Made by a program: the position numbers and the translations under genes. A stretch of 5,634 bases of DNA, from the NCBI GenBank assembly GCA_018822835.1, contig JAHJJO010000091.1:1-5634 (forward strand), given 5' to 3'. Of this stretch, positions 1 through 5,157 are shown in pieces (the first letter of the stretch is position 1; the number at the start of each line of letters is the position of its first letter). A model generated the notes under the pieces. It did no database searches and was not told the origin of the DNA. It saw nothing but the letters and a program-made list of their open reading frames with translations. Origin of the DNA: Patescibacteria group bacterium (GTDB lineage Bacteria > Patescibacteriota > Patescibacteriia > Patescibacteriales > JAHJJO01).

Positions 1-93
1 AATGCCATTAACTTGTAACTACTCAGGTCTGTAGGCTGTGTCTTTTAGTCTATTAGCAACAGCAAAATACGGGATACGAGACGTGCTTGGTCC
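1..93. other. Unassigned left edge, possible gene remnant on the minus strand
   Basis: No complete gene is visible. On the minus strand an open stretch runs from about base 111 down to a TAG at 19-21. It reads roughly GPSTSRIPYFAVANRLKD and then a few more residues. It has no start codon, and a TAG at 112-114 inside the AT-rich repeat closes it upstream. Its base composition is more balanced than the repeat beside it, so it could be the 3' end of a decayed gene cut by that repeat. I do not recognise the peptide, and an open stretch of about 30 codons can arise by chance. Part of this stretch (32-55) resembles part of the gap at 3225-3268. Confidence 0.2.
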
Positions 94-200
94 AATTATA
101 TGGTTATATTGCTATATGGCTATATTGTGTTTAATTTAAATAACCATATAACCTATAACAATATAGCCATATAGCCATTTAACAATATAATCATATAATT
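94..200. repeat. AT-rich inverted-repeat cluster upstream of the glycosyltransferase
   Basis: Bases 111-128 (GCTATATGGCTATATTGT) are the exact reverse complement of 158-175, an 18-bp perfect inverted repeat with a 29-base spacer. The match continues outward: 94-111 pairs with 183-200 at 17 of 18 positions after an 8-base insertion in the right arm. The left arm is itself a tandem of two 15-base units, TATATGG(T/C)TATATTG, starting at 97-98 and 113. The cluster ends 4 bases before the ATG of the glycosyltransferase, so it must contain that gene's promoter and leader if transcription starts locally. TATAAT occurs at 186-191 and 194-199, but such matches are expected by chance in this composition. 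Confidence 0.75.
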
Positions 201-203
201 AAT

Positions 204-1433
204 ATGAAAATTTTGCAAATTAATAAATTTTTTTACTTAATGGGCGGTGGAGAACGATATTTTTTTGAAGTGAGCAAATTATTAAAAAATCACGGACATG
301 AAGTGATATTTTTTAGCATGAAAAATAAAAAAAATAATTTTTCAGAATATGAAAAATATTTTGTTGATTATCTTGATTTTACTAAGATTAAACTTTCTTT
401 TTCAAATTTTCAACCAGCTGGCAGGGCGTTTTATTCTTTGGAAGCCAGAAAAAAAATTAATAAATTAATTAAAGAAACCAAACCGGATGTTGCACATATT
501 CACAATATCGATCATCAAATATCTCCTTCCATATTGCATGTTTTAAAAAAACATAAAATTCCAGTTGTAATGACTCTGCATCATTATAAATTAATTTGTC
601 CAAATTATTATTTATTTAATAATCGTGTTTGTGAAAAATGTAAAAAATATAAATATTATAATTGCATTTTAAATAAATGTATAAAAAATTCTTATCTCGC
701 AAGTCTATTAGTATGCTTAGAAATGTATTTTCATAAAGCTTTAAAAATTTATAAAAAAAATGTTGATATTTTCATCAGTCCAAGCCAATTTATGAAAGAT
801 AAGTGCGTAGAGTTTGGAATTGATGCTAAAAAAATCATTGTTTTGCCGCATTTTGTAAATAGTGAATTAGGAATTAGGAATCAAGAATTAGGAATCAGGG
901 ATCAAAAATATATTTTATATTTTGGAAGATTAGCCAAAGAGAAGGGGGTTGACATCTTGTTGGAAGCGATGAAACATATTAAGCATCAAGTTAGATTAAA
1001 AATTGTAGGCGATGGTCCAGAAAAAAACAATTATCAATTATCAATTATCAATTATCAATTAAATAATGTTGATTTTTTAGGGCATTTAGAGGGTAGGGGA
1101 CTGGAAAAAGTAATTACAGAGGCCATGTTTATTGTTGTTCCTTCAATTGGAAATGAAGTTTTTGGTTTAGTTATTTTAGAATCTTTTGCTTTGGGCAAGC
1201 CAGTTATTGCTTCAAAAATTGGCGGAATTCCAGAGGTTATTAATGATCATAAAACTGGGCTATTTTTTAATCCTGGAGATGCAAAAGATTTAGCTCAAAA
1301 AATAAATTGGCTGATTGAACGACCTGAAAAAATTAAAAAAATGGGACAAGCAGGATTTATTGCGGCGCAAACAAAATTTAGCGCAGAAATGCATTATAAA
1401 AAATTAATGGAAATTTACCACAATTTTATATAA
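204..1433 (+). CDS. GT4 family glycosyltransferase (GT-B fold)
   Basis: This is a retaining glycosyltransferase of the RfaB/WcaL type. The family moves a sugar from a nucleotide-sugar donor to a growing surface polysaccharide, glycolipid or protein on the cytoplasmic side of the membrane; donor and acceptor cannot be read here. The 409-residue length is usual. The N-terminal acceptor domain has the glycine-rich GGGER loop (residues 14-18), DVAHIHN (95-101) and TLHHYKLICPN (124-134). A cysteine group follows (C132, C143, C146, C154, C159), a pattern seen in some GT4 enzymes. The C-terminal donor domain has YFGRLAKEKGVDIL (239-252), IVGDGPE (267-273) and the E-x7-E motif (E318 and E326) followed by GKPVIASKIGGIPEVI. 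Two stretches, residues 221-234 and about 276-286, are translated 7-bp repeats; the first lies in the interdomain linker. The ATG at 204 begins the typical MKILQIN strand and has no Shine-Dalgarno sequence. Family assignment is firm, specific function is not. Confidence 0.93.
   Translation: MKILQINKFFYLMGGGERYFFEVSKLLKNHGHEVIFFSMKNKKNNFSEYEKYFVDYLDFTKIKLSFSNFQPAGRAFYSLEARKKINKLIKETKPDVAHIHNIDHQISPSILHVLKKHKIPVVMTLHHYKLICPNYYLFNNRVCEKCKKYKYYNCILNKCIKNSYLASLLVCLEMYFHKALKIYKKNVDIFISPSQFMKDKCVEFGIDAKKIIVLPHFVNSELGIRNQELGIRDQKYILYFGRLAKEKGVDILLEAMKHIKHQVRLKIVGDGPEKNNYQLSIINYQLNNVDFLGHLEGRGLEKVITEAMFIVVPSIGNEVFGLVILESFALGKPVIASKIGGIPEVINDHKTGLFFNPGDAKDLAQKINWLIERPEKIKKMGQAGFIAAQTKFSAEMHYKKLMEIYHNFI
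864..905 (+). repeat. Intragenic heptamer array, GAATTAG type, six units
   Basis: Six adjacent 7-bp units read GAATTAG, GAATTAG, GAATCAA, GAATTAG, GAATCAG, GGATCAA. They form two 21-bp units that agree at 19 of 21 positions and encode ELGIRNQ then ELGIRDQ. The total of 42 bp keeps the frame. A pure GAATTAG array would place an in-frame TAG at every seventh codon. At both such positions the sequence is CAA (Gln), so the reading frame stays open. The array sits in the linker between the two GT-B domains, just after VLPHFVNS and before KYILYFGR. Confidence 0.9.
1028..1061 (+). repeat. Intragenic heptamer array, CAATTAT type, nearly five units
   Basis: Four perfect copies of CAATTAT and six bases of a fifth lie inside the glycosyltransferase gene and encode NYQLSIINYQL. 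All seven codons of the cycle (CAA, TTA, TCA, ATT, ATC, AAT, TAT) are sense codons, so the array is open in all three frames. Directly after it, both alternative frames meet TAA within two codons. Gain or loss of one unit would therefore truncate the protein near residue 287, before the E-x7-E motif. The segment fills the place of the helix that usually follows GDGPE in this family, at about the usual length. Confidence 0.92.
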
Positions 1434-1490
1434 GCATTTAAACATATCTACTTTACTTATTTATCGTGAATTAAATAATGCGTCCTTTTT

Positions 1491-1585
1491 GTCATTCCCG
1501 CCCCCTGTCAAAGCAGGGGATAAATTCCAACGGGAATCCAGTCATAACAGCATTAAAGCTGGATTCCCGCGTTCGCGGGAATGAC
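1491..1585. repeat. MITE-like palindromic element with GTCATTCCCG termini
   Basis: The 95-bp element is bounded by GTCATTCCCG (1491-1500) and its exact reverse complement (1576-1585). Inside are three hairpins: CCCCTG/CAGGGG (1502-1507 and 1514-1519), CGGGAATCCAG/CTGGATTCCCG (1531-1541 and 1559-1569), and a 20-bp perfect palindrome at 1563-1582. That palindrome fits the form ATTCCC-N8-GGGAAT, the pattern known for dRS3 repeats in Neisseria. Similar GTCATTCCCGCG repeats are, from general knowledge, scattered through many bacterial genomes. The element is far GC-richer than its surroundings. It encodes no transposase, so any movement would need help from elsewhere. A 37-codon ORF across it is a by-product of the repeat. 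Confidence 0.8.
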
Positions 1586-1643
1586 AATTGAACGGTGAAT
1601 TACAAAATAGCGGAACGAAGTAGAGGCTGCACATCCGCGAATT

Positions 1644-1682
1644 GTTACGTAGTATGTTACGTAGCATGCTACGTAACATACT
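1644..1682. repeat. Perfect 32-bp palindrome with repeated TTACGTAG units
   Basis: Bases 1651-1682 form a perfect palindrome centred between 1666 and 1667, with arm AGTATGTTACGTAGCA. A 12-bp unit, GTTACGTAG(T/C)AT, stands twice in direct order (1644-1655 and 1656-1667, 11 of 12 identical), and its core TTACGTAG recurs inverted at 1669-1676. The array ends 81 bases before the recombinase ATG. It could be an operator, a binding site for the recombinase itself, or a copy of a dispersed repeat. The sequence alone does not decide. With almost no loop, it would act as a cruciform or protein-binding site more readily than as a terminator. Confidence 0.8.
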
Positions 1683-1746
1683 GTTAATGACGGTTATACG
1701 TTAATTAATCTACATTATGCGAAGTATTGTTAGTATTAAAATAAAT

Positions 1747-1752
1747 TATAAT
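1747..1752 (+). promoter_or_regulatory. Possible -10 box of the recombinase gene
   Basis: A perfect TATAAT lies 11 bases before the recombinase ATG. Transcription from it would start almost at the start codon and give a leaderless or very short-leader mRNA. This would agree with the pyrimidine-rich sequence before the ATG (ATCCTCTCCT), which has no Shine-Dalgarno match. No good -35 box is found at the right distance, and TATAAT is common by chance in AT-rich DNA. Confidence 0.25.
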
Positions 1753-1763
1753 CATCCTCTCCT

Positions 1764-2723
1764 ATGAATAAACCAATCATTAAACATTTAAACGACTTTC
1801 TTGATTATTTAGAAATTGAGAAAGGTTTAGCAAATAAAACTCAAGAAAATTATTCTAGATTTTTAAATAAGTTTTTTAAATGGTTAAAAAATAATAAACT
1901 AACAGCTATAAAACCATCACAGCTATCACCAGCTCTAATTTCAAAATATAGAATTTGGTTAGCTCGTAATGTTAATTTGCAAACAAAAAAAACTTTAAAA
2001 AAATCCACGCAAAATTATTATCTAATAGCTTTAAGAAGTTTGCTTGAATTTTTTATTGAAAAAAACATACCATCCCTATCCCCTACTCAAATTAAATTAG
2101 CTAAAGATAAATCTGACAAAGAAATTAAATTTTTAAAATTAGATCAAATTGAACAGTTATTAAACGCCGTTGACACTAAAACAGCCATTGGTTTAAGGGA
2201 TAAAGCGATTTTGGAAACGCTTTTTTCAACCGGCTTGCGTGTTGCTGAATTAAAAAATCTTGATTGCGAACAATTACGAATTAAAGAATTAACAAAAGAT
2301 TTAGAAATCGCAATCACTGGTAAAGGCAGTAGGATAAGAACTGTTTATTTTTCAGAAAGAGCTGTTCAAAGTTTAAAAAAATATTTATCCGCAAGACATG
2401 ACATGGACAAAGCTCTTTTTATTAATTATAAACCAGGTATTTCAAAAACCGATTTGTCGCGGCGTTTAACAACAAAAAGCATTGAAGAAATTGTCAAAAA
2501 ATATGTTAAAATAGCTGGTTTGCCTATTATGGCCACTCCGCATACTTTAAGGCATTCTTTCGCAACAGACCTGCTTGCTCAAGGCATTGATCTTCGTATG
2601 GTTCAAGAATTTTTAGGTCATCGCAATATTGCTACCACGCAAATTTACGCTCATGTCACTAATAAACAATTAAGGGATATACATAGAAAATTTCATAGCG
2701 GCAAAAGATTAAAAACCAATTAA
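1764..2723 (+). CDS. XerC/XerD-like tyrosine recombinase
   Basis: This site-specific recombinase cuts and rejoins DNA through a covalent 3'-phosphotyrosine intermediate. Xer proteins resolve chromosome dimers at dif, and close relatives act as integrases. The 319-residue length is close to Xer (about 300). Residues 5-100 form the N-terminal SAM-like core-binding domain (LNDFLDYLEIEKGLANKTQENY). The catalytic domain starts near 121 and has the full set: R159 in TGLRVAEL, K187 in TGKGSR, H260 and R263 in HTLRH, H286 in LGHRNIATT, and nucleophile Y295 in IYAHV. All are present, so the enzyme should be active. A short basic tail (HSGKRLKTN) follows. The ATG at 1764 precedes the conserved N-terminal helix. 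Upstream lies a palindromic array, downstream a hairpin overlapping the stop codon. No integrase cargo or att duplication is visible, so a housekeeping Xer is as likely as a mobile-element recombinase; I therefore give no gene symbol. Confidence 0.93.
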   Translation: MNKPIIKHLNDFLDYLEIEKGLANKTQENYSRFLNKFFKWLKNNKLTAIKPSQLSPALISKYRIWLARNVNLQTKKTLKKSTQNYYLIALRSLLEFFIEKNIPSLSPTQIKLAKDKSDKEIKFLKLDQIEQLLNAVDTKTAIGLRDKAILETLFSTGLRVAELKNLDCEQLRIKELTKDLEIAITGKGSRIRTVYFSERAVQSLKKYLSARHDMDKALFINYKPGISKTDLSRRLTTKSIEEIVKKYVKIAGLPIMATPHTLRHSFATDLLAQGIDLRMVQEFLGHRNIATTQIYAHVTNKQLRDIHRKFHSGKRLKTN

Positions 2724-2769
2724 AATAAAATGTTCCAATATACTAGTACACTGGAACATTTTATTTTAA
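2720..2769. terminator. Bidirectional terminator hairpin between convergent genes
   Basis: A perfect 18-bp inverted repeat has arms at 2720-2737 and 2752-2769 and a 14-base loop. The core TGTTCCA/TGGAACA is flanked by AAAATAAAA on the left and TTTTATTTT on the right, so each strand ends in a U-rich tract. It overlaps the TAA of the recombinase gene (2721-2723) and ends 20 bases from the stop of the convergent metallopeptidase gene (2790-2792). Shape and position fit intrinsic termination in both directions, although the GC content of the stem is low. Confidence 0.8.
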
Positions 2770-2789
2770 CACTTGTAAAGAAATAAATT

Positions 2790-3176
2790 TTAAAAATACT
2801 TTTTCAAAATAGTATTGCTTGCCAATATCTTAATATTTTTATTAACTTGCTGATAAAATTCCGGATAATGCTGTCGGTTTATTATCTTTCCTTTATAACG
2901 CTGCCTAAATGGTTTTTTCTGATGATGAGCGACTTCATGGCATAAAATACGCAGTATGCTTGAAATTTTTTTAGCATCGCGTTTTTTTGTCGTATAAATA
3001 TCTATTGTTATTAATTTAGTTTTTAAATTAGTCCTGGCAAGCACGTAACCATATTTTGTATTGACTTGATTGTTCTTTCTTCGCATTGGCCTAAAATGCA
3101 ACCCATCTACTTTTAATATTTTAATGGCAAAGTCGCAAATAGTTTGTATGTTTTGATCGTAAGTTTCTATGGTCAT
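2790..3176 (-). CDS. Small SprT-like HExxH zinc metallopeptidase domain protein
   Basis: This is a 128-residue protein with one recognisable motif, HEVAHH (residues 80-85), the zinc-binding HExxH of zincin peptidases with catalytic E81. About 19 residues on, RQHYPEFYQQV (101-111) resembles the H-G-P-E-F segment of SprT/Spartan and YgjP-type proteins, where that histidine (here H103) is the third zinc ligand. Before the active site, KLITIDIYTT (54-63) would be the edge strand and ISSILRILCHEVAHH the active-site helix. No signal peptide or membrane segment is seen, so it should be cytoplasmic. The C-terminal zinc-ribbon of full SprT proteins is absent; this is a minimal one-domain form. Substrate is unknown: the family includes DNA-protein crosslink proteases, but that role cannot be assumed. 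The ATG at 3176 has only a weak A-rich GAAAAAG before it. It converges on the recombinase gene and follows the M23 gene in the same direction across a repeat-filled gap. Confidence 0.72.
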   Translation of the reverse strand: MTIETYDQNIQTICDFAIKILKVDGLHFRPMRRKNNQVNTKYGYVLARTNLKTKLITIDIYTTKKRDAKKISSILRILCHEVAHHQKKPFRQRYKGKIINRQHYPEFYQQVNKNIKILASNTILKKYF

Positions 3177-3189
3177 ACTTTTTCAGGTC

Positions 3190-3289
3190 AGACACCAAGT
3201 GTCGAGTATGTCCGTGCTAACAGATAGGCTGTATTGTTCTGTAAATACTGTGTTATTTTAGTCAATTAACTCGCAGGCACTCGGTGTCT
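3190..3289. repeat. Inverted AGACACC repeat pair in the gap between the peptidase genes
   Basis: AGACACCAAGTG (3190-3201) matches the reverse complement of CACTCGGTGTCT (3278-3289) at 11 of 12 positions, with 76 bases between. The left arm also holds a small hairpin of its own, GACAC-CAA-GTGTC (3191-3203). These pairs fill most of the 151-base gap between the M23 gene and the SprT-like gene. In an mRNA crossing both genes they would form a stem-loop that could stop or stabilise the transcript. It may equally be a dispersed REP-type element. Confidence 0.6.
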
Positions 3290-3290
3290 A

Positions 3291-3322
3291 ATGTTTAAAT
3301 GTTTATATGTTTAAATGTTTAT
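3291..3322. repeat. Tandem 16-bp repeat, two perfect copies
   Basis: ATGTTTAAATGTTTAT occurs twice without a gap (3291-3306 and 3307-3322). Each copy is two related octamers, ATGTTTAA and ATGTTTAT, so the array is four octamers. It lies directly after the AGACACC inverted repeat and ends 5 bases from the stop of the M23 gene (TAA, read from 3330 to 3328). No function is evident. Confidence 0.85.
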
Positions 3323-3327
3323 ATAAT

Positions 3328-4587
3328 TTACGGTAAATATTCCAATGGATTAACAGGAATTCCGTTTAAACGAACTTCAAAATGAAGATGAGGCCCAGTT
3401 GTTAAGCGCCCAGCTCCTGAAGTTCCTGGCATTCCTCCTGTTTGCCCAATGCTTTGCCCTTGAACAACATACTCGTTTTCTTTTACAAAAATTTTAGACA
3501 CATGTCCATAAACAGTTGACAGGTCATTGCCGTGAATAATCATAATATAACTATAGCCCTTTCCAGCATCTTTAGTGCGAGCCACATAACCAGAAGCAGC
3601 CGCTTTTAAATTAGTCCCCTGCCCCGCTCTTATGTCAATTGCCGGATGCTCAAAAATATATCTAAATGGATAATCAGGATCGTGAAAATATGCTGTAATA
3701 ACATTTTTAGGAACAGGCCAAATCAATCCTTTGTCATTAAATTTTAATTCATCTTTGGATAATTGAGCAATTTTAGCCCTTACAGCTCTTTCTGAATTTA
3801 AAATTTCCGCCGAAGCTTCTTCCTGCTCTTGCTTTGCCCTTGATAAAAGGCGCTGATACTCTCTTTCCGAGCCTTTTACTTCTTCTAAAATAAATAATTT
3901 ATTATTTTGTTCTTCATCTAAACTAACGATTTTTTCTTCTAATTCTTGTTTTAAATTTTTGATTTCTTTATTTTTTACATCTAAATCAGATTTGTTATTT
4001 TCTAATTCTTTTTTATATTTTTTCAAAACATCCAAACTGTTCACCACTTCGCCATTAAGATCTTCTAAATATTTTACTTGATTAATAAAATCAGTTAAAG
4101 AGTCATTTAATAATAAAATTTCCAGAGTGCTACCCTGATTTTGCTTATACAAAAATTTTAAAATATTAGAAATATGTTCTTTTTCTTCTTGAATTTTTTC
4201 ATTTTGATCATCAATTTCAATGTTGACTTTTTTAATTTCAAGATTAGTTTGATTAATTTCTGTTTCAACTGTCTCTATGTCTAATTTAGTTTTAGCTAAA
4301 CGGTTGTCTAAAATAGATAATTGATTATTTAAACTTGCTTTTTCTTTTTGTTTCTGGCTAATATTTTGAGAATATTGCTGTTGTTTTGCCTGTATATCTT
4401 TTATTTTATTTTTACTTTTTTCAATCTTTTTGTTTAATTCCTTAATCTCAGTATTAATAGGGTCTGCATTTTGAGCATAACTAAAAATAGGCATTAAAAT
4501 AAGGAGTAAAATAATAAACCCTGTTAAATAGGGTTGTATTAACCATTGATTACGATTATTGATTTTGCCTTTAATTTTATTTAACAT
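3328..4587 (-). CDS. Secreted coiled-coil M23 murein peptidase (EnvC/NlpD-like)
   Basis: The 419-residue protein fits the EnvC-like layout: exported N-terminus, long coiled coil, C-terminal LytM/M23 domain. M23 enzymes cut peptide crosslinks in peptidoglycan; degenerate members instead activate amidases. Residues 21-35 are a hydrophobic segment after a basic stretch, with a likely signal peptidase site after SYA (36-38). Residues about 43-285 are rich in K, E, Q, I and L with heptad character (coiled coil). The M23 domain runs from about 288 (GLIWPVP) to the end. It keeps the zinc ligands H314 and D318 in HPAID and H402 in HLHFE, the catalytic H400, and H362 in YGHVS. The active site is therefore complete and the protein should be a hydrolase, unlike EnvC itself. 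The ATG at 4587 has no Shine-Dalgarno sequence. The gene starts 9 bases after the truncated rhuM gene on the same strand, so it may be read from a promoter farther upstream, possibly with valS. Confidence 0.9.
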   Translation of the reverse strand: MLNKIKGKINNRNQWLIQPYLTGFIILLLILMPIFSYAQNADPINTEIKELNKKIEKSKNKIKDIQAKQQQYSQNISQKQKEKASLNNQLSILDNRLAKTKLDIETVETEINQTNLEIKKVNIEIDDQNEKIQEEKEHISNILKFLYKQNQGSTLEILLLNDSLTDFINQVKYLEDLNGEVVNSLDVLKKYKKELENNKSDLDVKNKEIKNLKQELEEKIVSLDEEQNNKLFILEEVKGSEREYQRLLSRAKQEQEEASAEILNSERAVRAKIAQLSKDELKFNDKGLIWPVPKNVITAYFHDPDYPFRYIFEHPAIDIRAGQGTNLKAAASGYVARTKDAGKGYSYIMIIHGNDLSTVYGHVSKIFVKENEYVVQGQSIGQTGGMPGTSGAGRLTTGPHLHFEVRLNGIPVNPLEYLP

Positions 4588-4596
4588 AAAATTTTT

Positions 4597-5157
4597 TTAA
4601 GTTGTTTTGCATTTTAATTTTTTATTAGATAATTTTTGTTCTAATACTTTTGGATTGTAATCAAGACTCGTAGCATACAGATCAAGAATCTGACGATATA
4701 GGACTTTCTCGCTACTACGAATATCGCGAATACGATTAAGAAGTTCATACCAATATTTACCACCACCGACATTCTTGAGCCGTTCGTCGTCCATAGTGAA
4801 TCCTTTTACGATGTACTCGCGAAGACGAGCGGTAGCCCATTGACGAAATTGGGTGCCACAAATAGATTTAACCCTGTATCCAACAGAGATAATGACATCG
4901 AGATTGTAGTAATTGGTTGGTTTTGTAGAAAAATCGGGATTTCCGATTTTTCTCATTGAATCGTCCTCTATAAGCTCTTTTTCCTTATAAATATTAAGAA
5001 TGTGTTCGTTTATTGTTGATCTACCTTTATCGAATAATTTAGCCATTTGCTCAATAGAGAGCCAGGCGGTTTCATTTTCTATATGTACCTCAAGTACAGG
5101 CTGACCTCCATCGCCTTGATAAATAATTATTTCGCTGTTGAGTTTTTTGTTTTCCAT
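4597..5157 (-). CDS. Truncated RhuM-family protein
   Basis: RhuM-family proteins are widespread, often in genomic islands, and lack a settled biochemical function. The conserved N-terminal half is clear: IIYQGDGGQPVLEVHIENETAWLSIEQMAKLF (11-42, with a helix-turn-helix-like AKLFDKGRSTINEHI), the family hallmark NYYNLDVIISVGYRV (82-96), QFRQWATARLREYIVKGF (103-120) and YATSLDYNP (161-169). Family proteins are usually about 330 residues and continue after this point with a second conserved domain. Here homology stops at DYNPK (170) and 16 other residues lead to TAA, giving 186 residues. Up to about residue 170 the gene is visibly GC-richer than its neighbours and uses CGT/CGC for arginine, which suggests transfer; the last 16 codons return to AT-rich usage. 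I chose the ATG at 5157. A longer frame starts at a TTG at 5220, but the added residues do not look like the family. Probably a remnant, though the remaining frame is intact. Confidence 0.8.
   Translation of the reverse strand: MENKKLNSEIIIYQGDGGQPVLEVHIENETAWLSIEQMAKLFDKGRSTINEHILNIYKEKELIEDDSMRKIGNPDFSTKPTNYYNLDVIISVGYRVKSICGTQFRQWATARLREYIVKGFTMDDERLKNVGGGKYWYELLNRIRDIRSSEKVLYRQILDLYATSLDYNPKVLEQKLSNKKLKCKTT

Larger units (their letters stand above)
1434..1763. other. 330-base intergenic gap made largely of repeats
   Basis: No gene is supported here. From left to right it holds about 57 AT-rich bases, a MITE-like element (1491-1585), then a stretch (1586-1643) with a short GCGGA/TCCGC inverted pair at 1610-1614 and 1634-1638. 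After this come a palindromic array (1644-1682) and an AT-rich leader up to the recombinase start. The 1586-1643 stretch is less AT-rich than the coding DNA and looks like a small REP-type repeat, but with one copy visible I cannot confirm this. No terminator of the usual GC-hairpin plus T-tract form follows the glycosyltransferase; the hairpins of the MITE-like element may serve instead. Confidence 0.7.

Noticed and set aside
864..1061. The heptamer arrays as a CRISPR or spacer-type array
   Set aside because: The units are 7 bp, contiguous, without spacers and translated in frame.
1478..1591. 37-codon ORF from the ATG at 1478
   Set aside because: It runs through the MITE-like palindromic element, and its peptide is the translation of the repeat. 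There is no ribosome binding site or coding character of its own.
1434..2769. An integrative element bounded by direct repeats around the recombinase
   Set aside because: I found no direct repeat pair flanking the gene, no tRNA gene and no cargo gene; the hairpin downstream fits a terminator better.
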